A DNA stretch of 26,274 nt from Rhizopus sp. PT2906 (Eukaryota > Mucoromycota > Mucoromycetes > Mucorales > Rhizopodaceae): assembly GCA_025529335.1 (NCBI GenBank), contig JAMYHX010000551.1, positions 1-26,274 of the forward strand. Reading direction: 5' to 3'. The notes below the pieces were generated by a model. It searched no databases. It saw only the letters and a program-made list of their open reading frames with translations, and was not told the origin of the DNA. How positions within the stretch are numbered: position 1 is the stretch's first letter; every line of letters starts with the position of its first letter. This document shows, in pieces, positions 1-10,057 of this stretch. A program made the position numbers and the translations under genes.

Positions 1-137
1 TACCATTCTTTATCTTCAAAAGGCGCAAGATCGGTGACGTTCTCAAGGTCTGCTTTGATATATAAGCCTAATTTCTATTAAAGAATCAAAAAATTTGCAC
101 ACACATACACACACAGTGAGCATTTGCTTACCACCAT
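1..137 (-). CDS. UPF0587 (DUF866/CZIB-like) zinc-binding protein, 5' end only
   Basis: Partial gene leaving the window on the left. Exon 1 contributes only six coding bases (137-132, Met-Val); the intron is 131-75 (GTAAGC...AATAG) and exon 2 runs from 74 to the edge. The joined N-terminus reads MVKLGLYIKADLENVTDLAP and continues FEDKEW. This fits the start of the DUF866/UPF0587 family (yeast YCR090C, human CZIB), small eukaryotic proteins with two CxxC zinc-binding pairs; those cysteines would lie beyond the edge and are not seen. The molecular function of the family is poorly known. A CT-rich tract on the coding strand (GA-rich on plus, 144-171) lies directly upstream of the ATG and may be promoter or 5' UTR. 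The identification rests on 26 residues but the match to the family's N-terminal pattern is strong. Confidence 0.75.
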
Positions 138-143
138 GTTTAA

Positions 144-171
144 AAGAGAGAGAGAGAGAGAAAAAAAAAAA
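144..171. repeat. (GA)n microsatellite followed by poly-A
   Basis: About eight GA units followed by eleven A residues on the plus strand. It lies immediately upstream of the minus-strand DUF866 gene, where it reads as a T/CT-rich tract typical of fungal promoters or 5' UTRs. Confidence 0.85.
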
Positions 172-1999
172 GACACAGTAACAGAGTTTATTGATTTATT
201 GTATCGGAGTAAAGTTCAACGCTTCAGCATTAAGGCATACATATCACGGGACTCTGACGATAAATGCATCTGGACACAATAAAACAGCCTTTTCTTATGA
301 ATATTGATGCGTAAGATATGTTGTCGCGTTTATAATACAATTGTCTCTTTTTGCAACTTATATGAGTCAACAGATATTGACGCGCCTTGAAGAAAGTAAT
401 CTTTTCCAAGCACTTGGTGCATTCAAAAATAGGCTAATACTACGGGTGCTACCTCTACCCACTACTTATGATGTCGCCCAACAAAGTTTTTCAGTGTGTG
501 ACGCCGCGCTAAACAGGACTTTATGAAGTCACCAAATTGGTTTATTTCTTTTCAGGAAGAAGTAAGAGATAATAATCTAAAGTTTGAATGGTCTAGACAC
601 GCTAATCAGTCTTCTTTGTCTTTTAGGGCAACTTGTGATCACAGTTACAGGAAAGTACATTTTTTTCTATTGACGCTTCTTCCTTCATGAGCAAACATGG
701 TTTATTATGTTTAAAAGCTCTATGGCCACCAAGACTATGCTTTAGGGCTTTGTGAGACATGGAGCCCGTCTTTTATCATGAACGTTTCTGTAGGCTCCCT
801 AGCTATGACGCAATGTAGCGAAAAAAAAAAGCTGATTTATTTGCGTCTGCAAGCAAGGCGTCTATTGAGAGTGCATTGTCTTGATATCATTTTTGTTCAA
901 ACTTATAGATAACTAAGTTGGCATATACTAACTATTGCATGATATTTTCGATGTTTTGATAGTGCCTCAGTTCACAAAACAGCTGATGCTCTGCACTACT
1001 TTACTTTTACCGCCATACGCGTCTCTTTTTGAACCCCTCATTGAAGAGCACTGAGCAAAAATCAAAGACACGGAAGCCACTCCAAAGAAGAATGTAATCA
1101 TTCGATGAAAGAATTAAAGGAGCTAAAAATATAAAATGAAAAACTGTCAACGTTAAATCCCGTAAGTTAAAAAAAACCAGTTTACAATGTCATAAAACAT
1201 GGCAAGAATATATAAATACAAGAGTATTTTTACTTTATTTGATAGCTTACATCCAACTAATCTACGTGATTTGACAACATTGAATAACTCTATATTGCAA
1301 TGGACGAAGAGCAGCTTTTGCCTATGTAATATCGTCAAAAATTTTTGTTACAATCCTCTTAAATCCTGTATTTCCATTGGACCCTTTTTTTGTTTATGAA
1401 AAAATAGAAAAATCATTTCTCCGAAACAAAATTTTTGGATGGTTCTTGTTTGTTAAATAGAAAGACAAGATAGAAAGAGATAAGATTAGATGTATGTATG
1501 AGAAATAACAGATGACCTCTTTCACTTGCGAGCTACAAGAGTTACAAAGGGGGAAGTGTACAAATATGCATGTGCGCATGTCATTGTTACCTAAACAGGA
1601 GAAGGAGGAGAACAACGTTTCTATAAAAAACAAATAAAATATGTATATTTTTTTGTTTATTTCTCGCCGAATCAAAATCATAAAATGGATCATCAATTGG
1701 TTTAAACTTTTTAGTGCAACATGAGGTATTTTTATACAGTGTCCTTTTTTTATTACTTCTTTTACTATCTATCATATAATTTCCATGGAAACAAAATGAT
1801 ATTTTAATTCAATCCATATATTTTCTGTTTCTACTATTTTTATTTTTTGGTTCTTTTTTCTGCAAAAAATCTGATAAAATGCCAATGTTTATCCGATACA
1901 ATCGGAGCCATTATGCTCACATTAAAAAATTTTTGGAATGGAAATGATTGGCTGAAATCGTGGGAAAAGTCGGCTCATGGTCTAATATATGAATCTATT
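172..1999. other. Intergenic region without a recognised gene
   Basis: This stretch of about 1.8 kb lies between the divergent DUF866 and bHLH genes. It holds only short open frames (the longest near 60-100 codons) that are rich in Phe/Ile/Leu/Lys, as expected from AT-rich noncoding DNA, and none resembles a known family. The part from about 340 to 700 is less AT-rich (an open frame on the plus strand at 341-526) and might be a gene remnant, but I could not match it. It presumably includes the promoters of both flanking genes. Confidence 0.6.
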
Positions 2000-2005
2000 C
2001 GATAC

Positions 2006-2015
2006 ATATATATAA
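2006..2015 (+). promoter_or_regulatory. Putative TATA box of the bHLH gene
   Basis: TATATATAAA lies about 90 bp upstream of the chosen ATG at 2102, and a T/C-rich leader follows it. This position is plausible for a TATA element; no transcription start is known. Confidence 0.4.
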
Positions 2016-2101
2016 AGCACTATTAAAAATTGTCATGTGAAGTATTTTTCTCTTTTTCCTTCCCCTTTTTAAAACACCAATACCTTCCTTTAAAAACTGT
2101 C

Positions 2102-3107
2102 ATGGTCTGTGCCACTATGAATGTTATAAAGTCACCAACTCAATTAGATAATATGGAAGAGGACGAGTCCGAAGAAGACTCTCAAGATTCAACAGATCAC
2201 AATAGCACAAAGAGACCACAGGCATTATTTCTCAACTTCACATCCGACCTTTCACCACAGAAAATGAACAAGAAAAAAGCGAAACCAAAGCGACAGACAG
2301 CTTACCGAGTGAACGGGGTTAACATTCTCAATAGGTAACATAATTTGAATTATTTATTGACACCGTCATTTATTCGCTGTTCTGTTGCAGAAATAATCTG
2401 GATAGCAAAACAGCCATTGAAAGAATTCAGAGAAGAAGAGAGAACCATAATCATGTTGAACGTCGTAGAAGAGATAATATTAATAACACAATCTATGAAC
2501 TGTCCAATGTAGTACCTAATGCCATACAGCCGGGACAAAAACCAAACAAGGGAAATATCCTGAAATTGTCACTTGACTATATCAAGGTAACTCTAACATA
2601 TCATTTGGTTTTAATGAAGTTAATATATTTTTGTAGGAATTACAAGCTGAAAATAACGCATTGAAAGAAAGATTAGGCTCGATACAGTCATCACCAACAA
2701 TATCTACTACACCTAATTCTCCTAGCAGATTTATTCCAACGTCAACTGTTTCCGTTCCTTCATCTCCGTTGATTCATAAAGAGGAAATTATGCCAACGAC
2801 ATTACCTCCTCCACTTGTCTTACCCGCTCCTAATAATAATACGCCTAATAATAACAGTAATCCTATGCCTCCTTTTTATATTCCTCAACCTCCTCCGTTT
2901 ATGTCAAGACAACCAACAAATGGTGGATTTAGGCCACTTTTACCAGCTACCACCACAACAACAACAACGACTACAACAACAACAACGACAACAACTGCTC
3001 CTACTACTCCTACCACACCTCCTCTTCCTCATCATTCAGCTCCCTTTTTGCCCTCTCTTCGTATGAGTGGCTATGAAAAAATATATGGCAGCGTTTGTCG
3101 ATACTAG
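2102..3107 (+). CDS. bHLH transcription factor, class B (MITF/TFE/USF-like)
   Basis: Three exons, 2102-2334, 2391-2586 and 2637-3107, give 299 aa with clean GT-AG introns. The start at 2102 is the first ATG of the open frame. The N-terminus is acidic (EEDESEEDSQDS) and is followed by a Lys-rich stretch. The bHLH domain spans about residues 88-150. Its basic region ENHNHVERRRRDNIN has the His-Glu-Arg contact pattern of E-box (CACGTG) binders and closely resembles MITF/TFE proteins. Loop and helix 2 (NKGNILKLSLDYIKELQAEN) run into a short leucine-heptad extension, so it should act as a nuclear dimer. The C-terminal half is low complexity: Pro-, Asn- and Ser-rich, with a run of about 16 Thr near residues 247-262. 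A possible poly(A) signal AATAAA is at 3157-3162. Target genes are unknown; the adjacent lipase gene has an E-box upstream. Family assignment is firm, orthology is not. Confidence 0.9.
2956..2997 (+). repeat. ACA/ACG trinucleotide repeat encoding poly-Thr
   Basis: A nearly uninterrupted run of ACA, ACC, ACG and ACT codons inside exon 3 of the bHLH gene encodes a Thr homopolymer. The mixed synonymous codons suggest selection or ageing of the tract rather than a fresh expansion. Confidence 0.8.
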
Positions 3108-3183
3108 AACATACCCCTCCCCACTTTATGTAAATATTAACAACACTATGATGTGCAATAAATAGAAAAAAGGCATTTTATTA

Positions 3184-5503
3184 TCATTTAGGTCTTGTCA
3201 TCATTAATCCTCTCTTTGTCGAACTTCTTTCTCTCTTCTTCAACACTTGGTCGGATACTATCGGCTGTGATCCACTTTCGCAGGTCATTTCTGTCTCCTT
3301 TTCTTGTTCATTTTGTTGCATCTTGGCTGTTGTGGTGATACTCAGATGTGAGACAGATCTAGACTCCATGACGGGTCGTGGTGGCGATATCTTGTTACTC
3401 TGAAGCTCATTTAATCTCAACAGACGGAGTCGGTAAAGGATTTGATCAATTGCTAACTCAATTTGAAGATGGTTTCTAATAATCGACAATTCTAATAAAA
3501 GCATGTTAAAAAAACTATTACATACAATTTTTTTTTACTTTACTTGGCCATGTCGCTCGTTCACCGCGGAGAATGGCGTCTCTGATTGATTTGGCCGTAG
3601 GATTCGAAAGTACTCTGAGGAAATCAGAGTAGCTTACTTCGGGTATAATAGTAATATCACCAGAGTACTTTTGTGACATGATAGTCTGAATCTTGTTGAA
3701 AAAAGAAGGCATGATACCTAACTCGGTGAGCTAGATTCAAGTTCAGTATGTGTTACGTTTTGTGTACCCATCAAGTACTTACCTGTGTACAACGATGTTG
3801 GATTTCAGTTTTGGCCAAATGCATACAAAAGTTGGTGATCTGTCTTGTCTTGGAGGGAGTGTTGGACTTTTGAAGGAATGGGATGACGTGCGGATTGACT
3901 TGACTGACGATAAAGTGGTTGACATTAAACAGCTCAGATAGTTTGTTCATTGGTAGATCACTACATTATATATAAGTATGTTGTCTTGTCTGTTTATGGG
4001 CTTACTTTTCAACAGAGCCATCTATATAAAGTTGCTCTACATAGACATGTTAGCTGTGTTGAGCGTACAACAACTTACATTACCGCTTGGATTCCAAGGA
4101 ACAACCTTGCCGTTCTTGTCCTTTGCATAGATCTGAGTGGATCCATAAAACACGGGTATAGCACATGAAGCAGCACTATTAAATAGAGGGTAAGCTTGTA
4201 TTCAATTATATAAAATAATATTTACACTGCGGACCAGATAAGCTAAAAGGAAATAGAACACGTCAATAAAGTATGTATATAAGAAAATGGATATTACCAC
4301 ATCAGGAGCAGTCAAATAATTTAGTAATCGGGGCATATCATACACTGTTGATGAGCTAACTGTAATGTTTAATATCCATCTTGTTCGGTTGAATGCTTCC
4401 TATAAAATAAATGAGTCTTTCTCTATTCTCCATCATGACTTTAGTTTACCTGAAAGGTAAGTTCTCCAATGTAATGGCGAAGAATCCTTTGCAGTCGATC
4501 AACATCAAGAAATTGGCCCTGAGAGAAGAGTCTTTGAAGACGAGTGAAAAAGGATTCTGGTTCATTACTATTTTCAAAATAGTCCTATTAAATGAAAAAG
4601 TTAGCTAATTGATATGGATATAAAATAAAACGTGCTTGTTTAAATTGATCAGGGTCGAATGCATAAGGTAACTCATCCTCTGTCTTTATACAGATAAAGG
4701 AAGCTATGATACTCCCACTGGATGCACCTGATATGATGCGAGGTAATAAATTACGTTCATAAAGTGTCCTAACCACACCAATATGATTCATGCCTAAGGT
4801 ACCGCCACCGCTAAGCAATAAAGCAGTTCGACCAAAGCTTTGACGAATGTTCATAAAGAAATCATGTTTAGCTTTAAGATCCAAGCCAGGATCCTCTTCT
4901 GGATCTGCAGACTCGTCACATATCCAGTTTAGCTGTTTAACTACTTCTTCTATATAATCTGTTGTCAAGTTCTTTGTTCCTATATGTGCATGAGAGTATA
5001 GCTATACACAAAAAAAAAAAGAAAAAATGGGCATTCTTGCACGTGAAGTTATAGCATCCTACCTTGAGGTTGCCCATATCTCCCAAGTTTCTTGCCAAAC
5101 TTGTTCTCAGGGCAAATATCATCGCAGACTGTCCTTTGTTTAATTTTCTTATTTCTCGTAGTTGGTCTAATCTAGCCTTAACAAGTTCCCAATCGTAATC
5201 AGGAGATTCCAATTGTTCTTTCCACTCATTTAAGCCTATAATAGTAATAATAAGTAAGCTACTATAAAACATTGGACTGCATTACCTTCTAGTTCGTCTA
5301 ATTTAGTTGCAGCTTCTGCCCACTCGTCATAAGTAGTAGCTGTCTTTAAAAGATGTTCATAGTACGCCTTTTGATTACTGTTGACAAGTTTGTTGTATAG
5401 TTTCTATTATAAAAATAAATACAAGTCAGCCAGTTGTTGTAATCCCACTCACAGAAGCACAAAAAGGAAATAAGTTCGTTTCTACTGAAGCTTCAATTGC
5501 CAT
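3184..5503 (-). CDS. Patatin-like triacylglycerol lipase (TGL3/4/5, SDP1 type)
   Basis: Twelve exons on the minus strand: 5503-5453, 5403-5286, 5235-5063, 5001-4636, 4584-4450, 4399-4298, 4242-4226, 4175-4084, 4036-4006, 3960-3783, 3730-3544 and 3491-3184. Together they encode 585 aa in one frame. Residues 1-160 match the DUF3336-type N-terminal region of fungal TAG lipases (for example LYSHAHIGTKNL, residues 115-126). The patatin core has the oxyanion loop GGGTLG (179-184), the nucleophile elbow GASSG (Ser208) and the catalytic DGS (Asp357), so the Ser-Asp dyad is intact. The family hydrolyses stored triacylglycerol on lipid droplets. The C-terminal 70 residues are Ser/Lys/Glu-rich and poorly conserved. 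Oddities are a GC-AG intron (4635-4585), a 17-nt exon (4242-4226) and a 31-nt exon (4036-4006). It converges on the bHLH gene with 76 bp between stops. Confidence is high for family and exons; the exact yeast counterpart is uncertain. Confidence 0.9.
4226..4242 (-). other. 17-nt microexon of the lipase gene
   Basis: CTTATCTGGTCCGCAGT lies between an acceptor (CCTTTTAG) and a donor (GTAAAT). It encodes the conserved LIWSAV stretch just before AASCAIP of the patatin core. Skipping it would remove a conserved helix and shift the frame. Confidence 0.75.
4585..4635 (-). other. Noncanonical GC-AG intron in the lipase gene
   Basis: This 51-nt intron is needed to join ...DPDQFKQ to DYFENSNEPES in frame. 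The only GT available (GTTTTA, four bases further in) gives a frameshift with the sole suitable acceptor TTTAATAG, while the GC donor GCACGT keeps phase 0. A good branch site (GCTAAC) precedes the acceptor. If the intron were retained, the frame would meet a TAA stop. Confidence 0.6.
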
Positions 5504-5589
5504 TAATGAAAAAGAAAAAGAAAAAAAAAGGGAAAAAGAAGGACAAAGAGATAATCTTTAATGTGGGCTTTTTGATTTCTATTTATTGA

Positions 5590-5595
5590 CACGTG
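5590..5595. promoter_or_regulatory. E-box CACGTG upstream of the lipase
   Basis: CACGTG lies about 87 bp upstream of the lipase ATG, in the 132-bp gap between the lipase and the GT49 gene. This is the core site for class B bHLH proteins such as the one encoded next door. A single site of this length is expected by chance a few times per window, so its function is only inferred. Confidence 0.3.
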
Positions 5596-5635
5596 AAAAC
5601 ATGAAGGAGGGGGGTATAATGCACTCTTCGTTTTA

Positions 5636-7200
5636 TTACTCTTCAGCTTCTTCTTCGTTATAATGAGATTGATTTTTTAATAGTTGCTCTTGTTTGGCTG
5701 CTTCTTCTGCTAATTTATCTGCCTCACGTTGAGCTTTTGGAATGCCAGACAAGTACTTCCATTTAGGTATATCCGTGCACACTTTCTTCATATTATCGGC
5801 TGCTGGAGTATACCAAGTATTTTCAATGACATACTTTCTAGAATACCTTAGACACACTTCTTTTCTAAAGTTGGCATAGAGCTCTTTATTATGGACTCTC
5901 TATAGAAAAGGATAAGTCATGTATTATTTTGTAATAAAACCATTTACCTCGCGTGTACGGTCATGGTTGGCATATTTGTGTGATTGGTGAATAAGGAAAT
6001 CATTCGGCAATACCCAAAAATCAACACCGGAGATATAGATTTCGTAAAGACAAGCAGCCTTATTAGCACCGTATCCAATAAAACGTTCATCGCACCAAGG
6101 GGTCCCTTCCTTTTTGTAGATGATGTAAGGTTCGTATGAGTACTCATATTGAGTGACAGGATAAGTTTGGTCAGCTGTGTACCAGTGAGAGTAGTTAGTA
6201 GCCCCGTGTCCAGAGACCCATGTAGAATGAAACGAGTCGAGCTTCATATTGTTGACTTGATCAACCAGCTGGCTTTTTTTAGTAGGAAACGTGCGCCAGT
6301 CCAGACCGTCCTTTTGATCAAGGTACTCAAAGGCAGGTACCACAAACGCAACTTTTCCCGACCGAAGCATAGTAGCCAGTTCCGCATTTTGCCAGATAGA
6401 TTTTCTAAAATCAGTACATAAATGGAAATCGACGTCCAACATCATTAAATATTCGGTGCGTGTAAATAATTTGGCAATATTCCTCCACATGTTAAACTGT
6501 CGATCATATTTGTCAATGATCAAATGAATATCTACATAAGCCTGCATATCTGGGTTTGATCGATAAATCTTATTGAGCTCTTGAATCGTCTTGGTCTTTT
6601 CTTCATCATCGTTGATATGAATAGCAGCTGAGATAGGACCTACGGATGGATTTAGATGGACTAGTCAAATATTTACCATATTTGTGTTACCTTTGTAATT
6701 TGTTGCTAGTCTACTTAAAACAGCAAATCTGTTGCGGGTAACGAGGGTTGCCAAGGTAATATCTTCTTGATTACTTATTTTGGTTGCCTTAAAGTAATAA
6801 GGGGTAATGTGGTCTAATCCCATACTACTTGAAAATATTTTGGATGACATAAAGTTGTGGGATAACGTATGCTGTGATTTGCCACCTATTTTTGTGAGTT
6901 AGTTCTAATCCAGTTTAAGAAATACTCTATTTTAATACCTTTAATTGACCACATCATAGGCCTACGCTCTCTTTGTCTTTCAATATTTTCCAGCTTGTGT
7001 AAGATCTCCTGCTTTCTAGCCCATGTCTTCTTATCGGATGTAGTGTTGATTGTTATAGATGCTGAAGAAGATAATGAAGATCGATGTTGTGAATGAATAG
7101 AAAAGTAATGATGAAATGCATAAATGAGCGATAAGACTACATAGGCAAATATAGCATATTTAGCCAATCTTGATACTTTAAGCGTTGGCTCCAATCGCAT
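5636..7200 (-). CDS. GT49 (LARGE/B4GAT1-like) type II membrane glycosyltransferase
   Basis: Four exons, 7200-6939, 6885-6691, 6639-5948 and 5899-5636, give 470 aa. The start at 7200 puts a short basic cytoplasmic tail before one transmembrane segment (about residues 11-32, YAIFAYVVLSLIYAF), the layout of a Golgi type II enzyme. A Ser/Thr-rich stem follows. The catalytic domain runs from about residue 115 to 420, with TLVTRNRFAVLSRL, GPISAAIHI, the metal-binding DVD (221-223, in MMLDVDFHLC) and the late motifs PWCDERFIGYGANKAAC and VLPNDFLIHQSH seen in GT49 proteins. Animal relatives add glucuronate/xylose units to O-mannosyl glycans; the acceptor in fungi is unknown. A charged Lys/Glu tail ends the protein. 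The family call is secure and the substrate is not. No ER-retention signal is seen. Confidence 0.88.
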
Positions 7201-7336
7201 GTTTAGATATAAAGAAGAAAAGAAGAAAGAAAGAAAAATTAGGGAGAAATTAAATCCTTTTTTGAAAGGAGATAAACCGTAATACAAAAGTGTAACACAA
7301 ATAAACAAACAGAATTACAAGAACATGTGTTTATTT

Positions 7337-8613
7337 TCATTTTTCATAATGACCATAAACTAAGTCATATCCGTCAAATTCATACAAAATGCGGTTTGTA
7401 CGCCTATATCCATCGATTGCTGCCATCGAATGAACCATGTGGCGTTGACTGTGATGTTCTTCATGATGAGAAGTAAAATAGGTCACAGTAAATGAGCTAG
7501 GGTCAAAAATGGCCAAGACTTGACTAATCAAGGCTTCAATAGGTCGATGTTCGTGGCCATGCGATCTTTCAACGGGTATATTGGTTTCAAAGGATGCATA
7601 CGAGCATTCGGGTTCAGGAGTCACGTGGAATGTAAAGTATCTATCTTGCCATAGACCATTGCTAGAGTATCCGCAAGGTTCAAAGAGATAAGAGTCAATC
7701 TTTGCTGAGGGGTAGAGCTGATCAATCCCCGTCTGTTGGTCAACCCAGGCCCCTCCTTCGAGCCCAGACGCCGTCTTGCTAGCATCATGATAAAAGTACT
7801 GCTTCATTTTTTCTTGGCTCAACCCTGTCATATGGATCTCGACTGTTTGATCGGGATACGAATGACCAGCGTTTCCAAAAGGAGAAGGATCTTCCTCGTC
7901 ACTGTCCGAAGCGGCCGGTGTGCTTTCTCCGCTTCGGATTTCATGCTCTCTCATTACGCCTTTAAAGTAGGGGTTTAGAATGTTTTGGTGATGCAAGACG
8001 TCATCCAAGGGTTTGGTCAAATATAAATGCCATTGGTCATGAAGTCCACTTCCAATCTTGTAGCTTGATCCACCATCAAAATACTTGTCTAAAAACTCAA
8101 TTTCGTCCTCCCATGACCGATGAGGTCCTACTTGACGTTCAGGAAACATGAATGCCTTACGTGAATAAAAGACACGCCATACTTTTTCGAATCCACAGTA
8201 TTCTTTGGCAAGTTCCAACAACTTTGGGACAGCATAAAGAAGGGTTGTTGTACCACATGTTTTCAAAATGACCTTGTGAGGGTACACAAACATAGATGAT
8301 TCACTGGAAGAAAGACAGTCAAGGGTCCATTCACTTTATGACTCTCAAAGTAAACTTACCTTAATAAATAGGCGTCAACATCACTGTTGGTAATGACATT
8401 TAATACAGTGCATTTGACCAATGAGAGCATCTTGTCCAAGCAAGGACGAGGAATAATTCTCAATCCTTTAGGTTCTTCGACAGTAGACAGGTTTTGATGC
8501 GCAATGATGCCTTCGGGGGAGGGTGAAAACCAAACTTCGAGCAGTTTTTCAGGACCTTCAAAACTGCCTTCTTGAGCTGAATAGTTTTCACCAGGTGCAT
8601 AAGAGTTTACCAT
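7337..8613 (-). CDS. SPE2: S-adenosylmethionine decarboxylase proenzyme
   Basis: Two exons, 8613-8360 and 8303-7337, give 406 aa, close to the usual fungal length. The enzyme makes decarboxylated AdoMet, the aminopropyl donor for spermidine and spermine, and cleaves itself to create a pyruvoyl cofactor. All hallmarks are present: FEGPEKLLEVWF (Glu19, Glu22), the self-cleavage site LSESSMF with Ser87 as the expected pyruvoyl residue, KTCGTTTLL (Cys101), CGYSSNGL (Ser298) and FHVTPEPECSYASFETN (His311). An acidic Ser/Asp/Glu insert lies near residues 208-230. The intron interrupts the Ser codon two residues before the cleavage serine. No ATG occurs in the 200 bp upstream of the start, so the leader has no upstream ORF of the kind known in animal and plant AdoMetDC mRNAs, unless splicing brings one in. 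A pyrimidine-rich leader precedes the start. Confidence 0.97.
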
Positions 8614-10057
8614 ATTTAAGCTGTTTATGTTGTGTACTAGGGTGGTCGAAAAGGTCTATAATACTGTACGTAAATAGACGAGAATTTGCGTACTACTATC
8701 TGGTAAAAAACGGCTTCTAGAGAGATGTTGGGCTTGTAAACTGTGACGAATATACGTTCAACAGCCTTCCTTCTTTTTGAAAAAAGTTTTCGAGAAAAAA
8801 AAAGAGGATGGCTTTGGAATAGCGTCAAAAAAGTTTTTCTGTTTTAGGGAAGTTTAATTCTGATTGGGTAGTTTTAATGCTGTGTTCCTAGGAAAGAAAA
8901 GCCACGATCAAAGTATGGGAATACCAAGCTTGGTCGATTGGGAAACATGCGCGTTTCCTAGACTACAAATGACGTGTGAATAAAGTGAGTCATGAATAGA
9001 TATGGAAATATATTGATGTGTTGATATAAATTAACCACATATTTCGTTTGTATTCTAGTTTTTGCGAAATATCATGACTTTCTTAGTGACTTTCTTAGCA
9101 CATTGAGAGAAGACAGACTAGCGCGAACCTCGACGGATAAAAGATCTCACTTTCATAAAGACCCTGTCTGGATTCAATAACCACTCTGATGATAAGTAAA
9201 ATCCTGAGCGACAGCAAGCATCCCCTTTCTATGGCACCTATAATGGACTATAGTCTTTCAACTTCTTTCTCTTTTTTTAGCAGGCATATACACTGCGAAA
9301 CTGCAAGTACGTCATTTATGAATAGGAATCATAAGGCTCATCATTGGAAATACAATCCCAGAGAATATTTAATCCCATACAACTAATGAAGAGAGGGAAT
9401 GATTGAGATAAGGCATACGCTTCTTTACGTCATATATCGCCATCAAAAGTGATCTTTCACCATTTAGTTTCAAACAAGAAACAGTAGCTGTATAAGGGAA
9501 GAAAAAGACACGCAGGAGTGAGACAGGAACATGCGTATATTCTATATACAGTGCGACTGGTATATTTTGTCCCTTTCAAAAAAAAAAAAGAATATTCTAT
9601 ACCATATGAATTAGACCAATTACACCATGACAAATTGATCCCTATTAAGTATCCCCATGACCAAAAGCTTTCTTGTATAACTTTATCCACCATTCTCATT
9701 TTACATTTTTTTTTTCCACCATTCACTTCCAAATGGATTGAACGGGTTTATTTTCTTTGGACCATAAATAAAATATCATGTTTAAACGAAATAGCACAGA
9801 TAAGGCAATCCCACTTAATAAAATGTTCCCATTCACTACGAAAAGAAAAGTGCTTCCTACAACTTGTCGGTCTAAGTAGTTGTAGACGTCATAAGATGAG
9901 GGCTGAGCACTTTTTTCTTTATGAGTTGTGAATATGTAAAATGTATTTTTATTATTGTGTGTATGTTCATAGAAAAAGATACAGGTATGTTTATATGCAA
10001 GAAAATATGTATGCATGCACATTCGTATACATGTATAAGAATTAAAGATCACCATAT
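8614..10057. other. Long intergenic stretch, no recognised gene
   Basis: About 1.4 kb upstream of SPE2. Open frames on both strands near 9457-10073 (up to 137 codons) overlap each other antisense, are rich in Phe, Ile, Tyr and Lys, and contain homopolymer-encoded runs; none resembles a known protein. The stretch includes the SPE2 promoter at its left end and probably eroded mobile DNA at its right end, next to the relics that begin at 10058. No tRNA-like or terminal-repeat structure was seen. Confidence 0.5.

Noticed and set aside
341..526. Plus-strand open frame of 61 codons
   Set aside because: It begins with TTG, has no recognisable family, no flanking exon signals that extend it, and no supporting composition.
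8614..8830. Upstream ORF in the AdoMetDC leader, as in animals and plants
   Set aside because: No ATG is present on the minus strand in about 200 bp before the start codon.
9187..9210. C/D-box snoRNA-like motif (CTGATGA ... CTGA)
   Set aside because: The C box lacks the purine at its first position, the boxes are far too close together, and no terminal stem is present.
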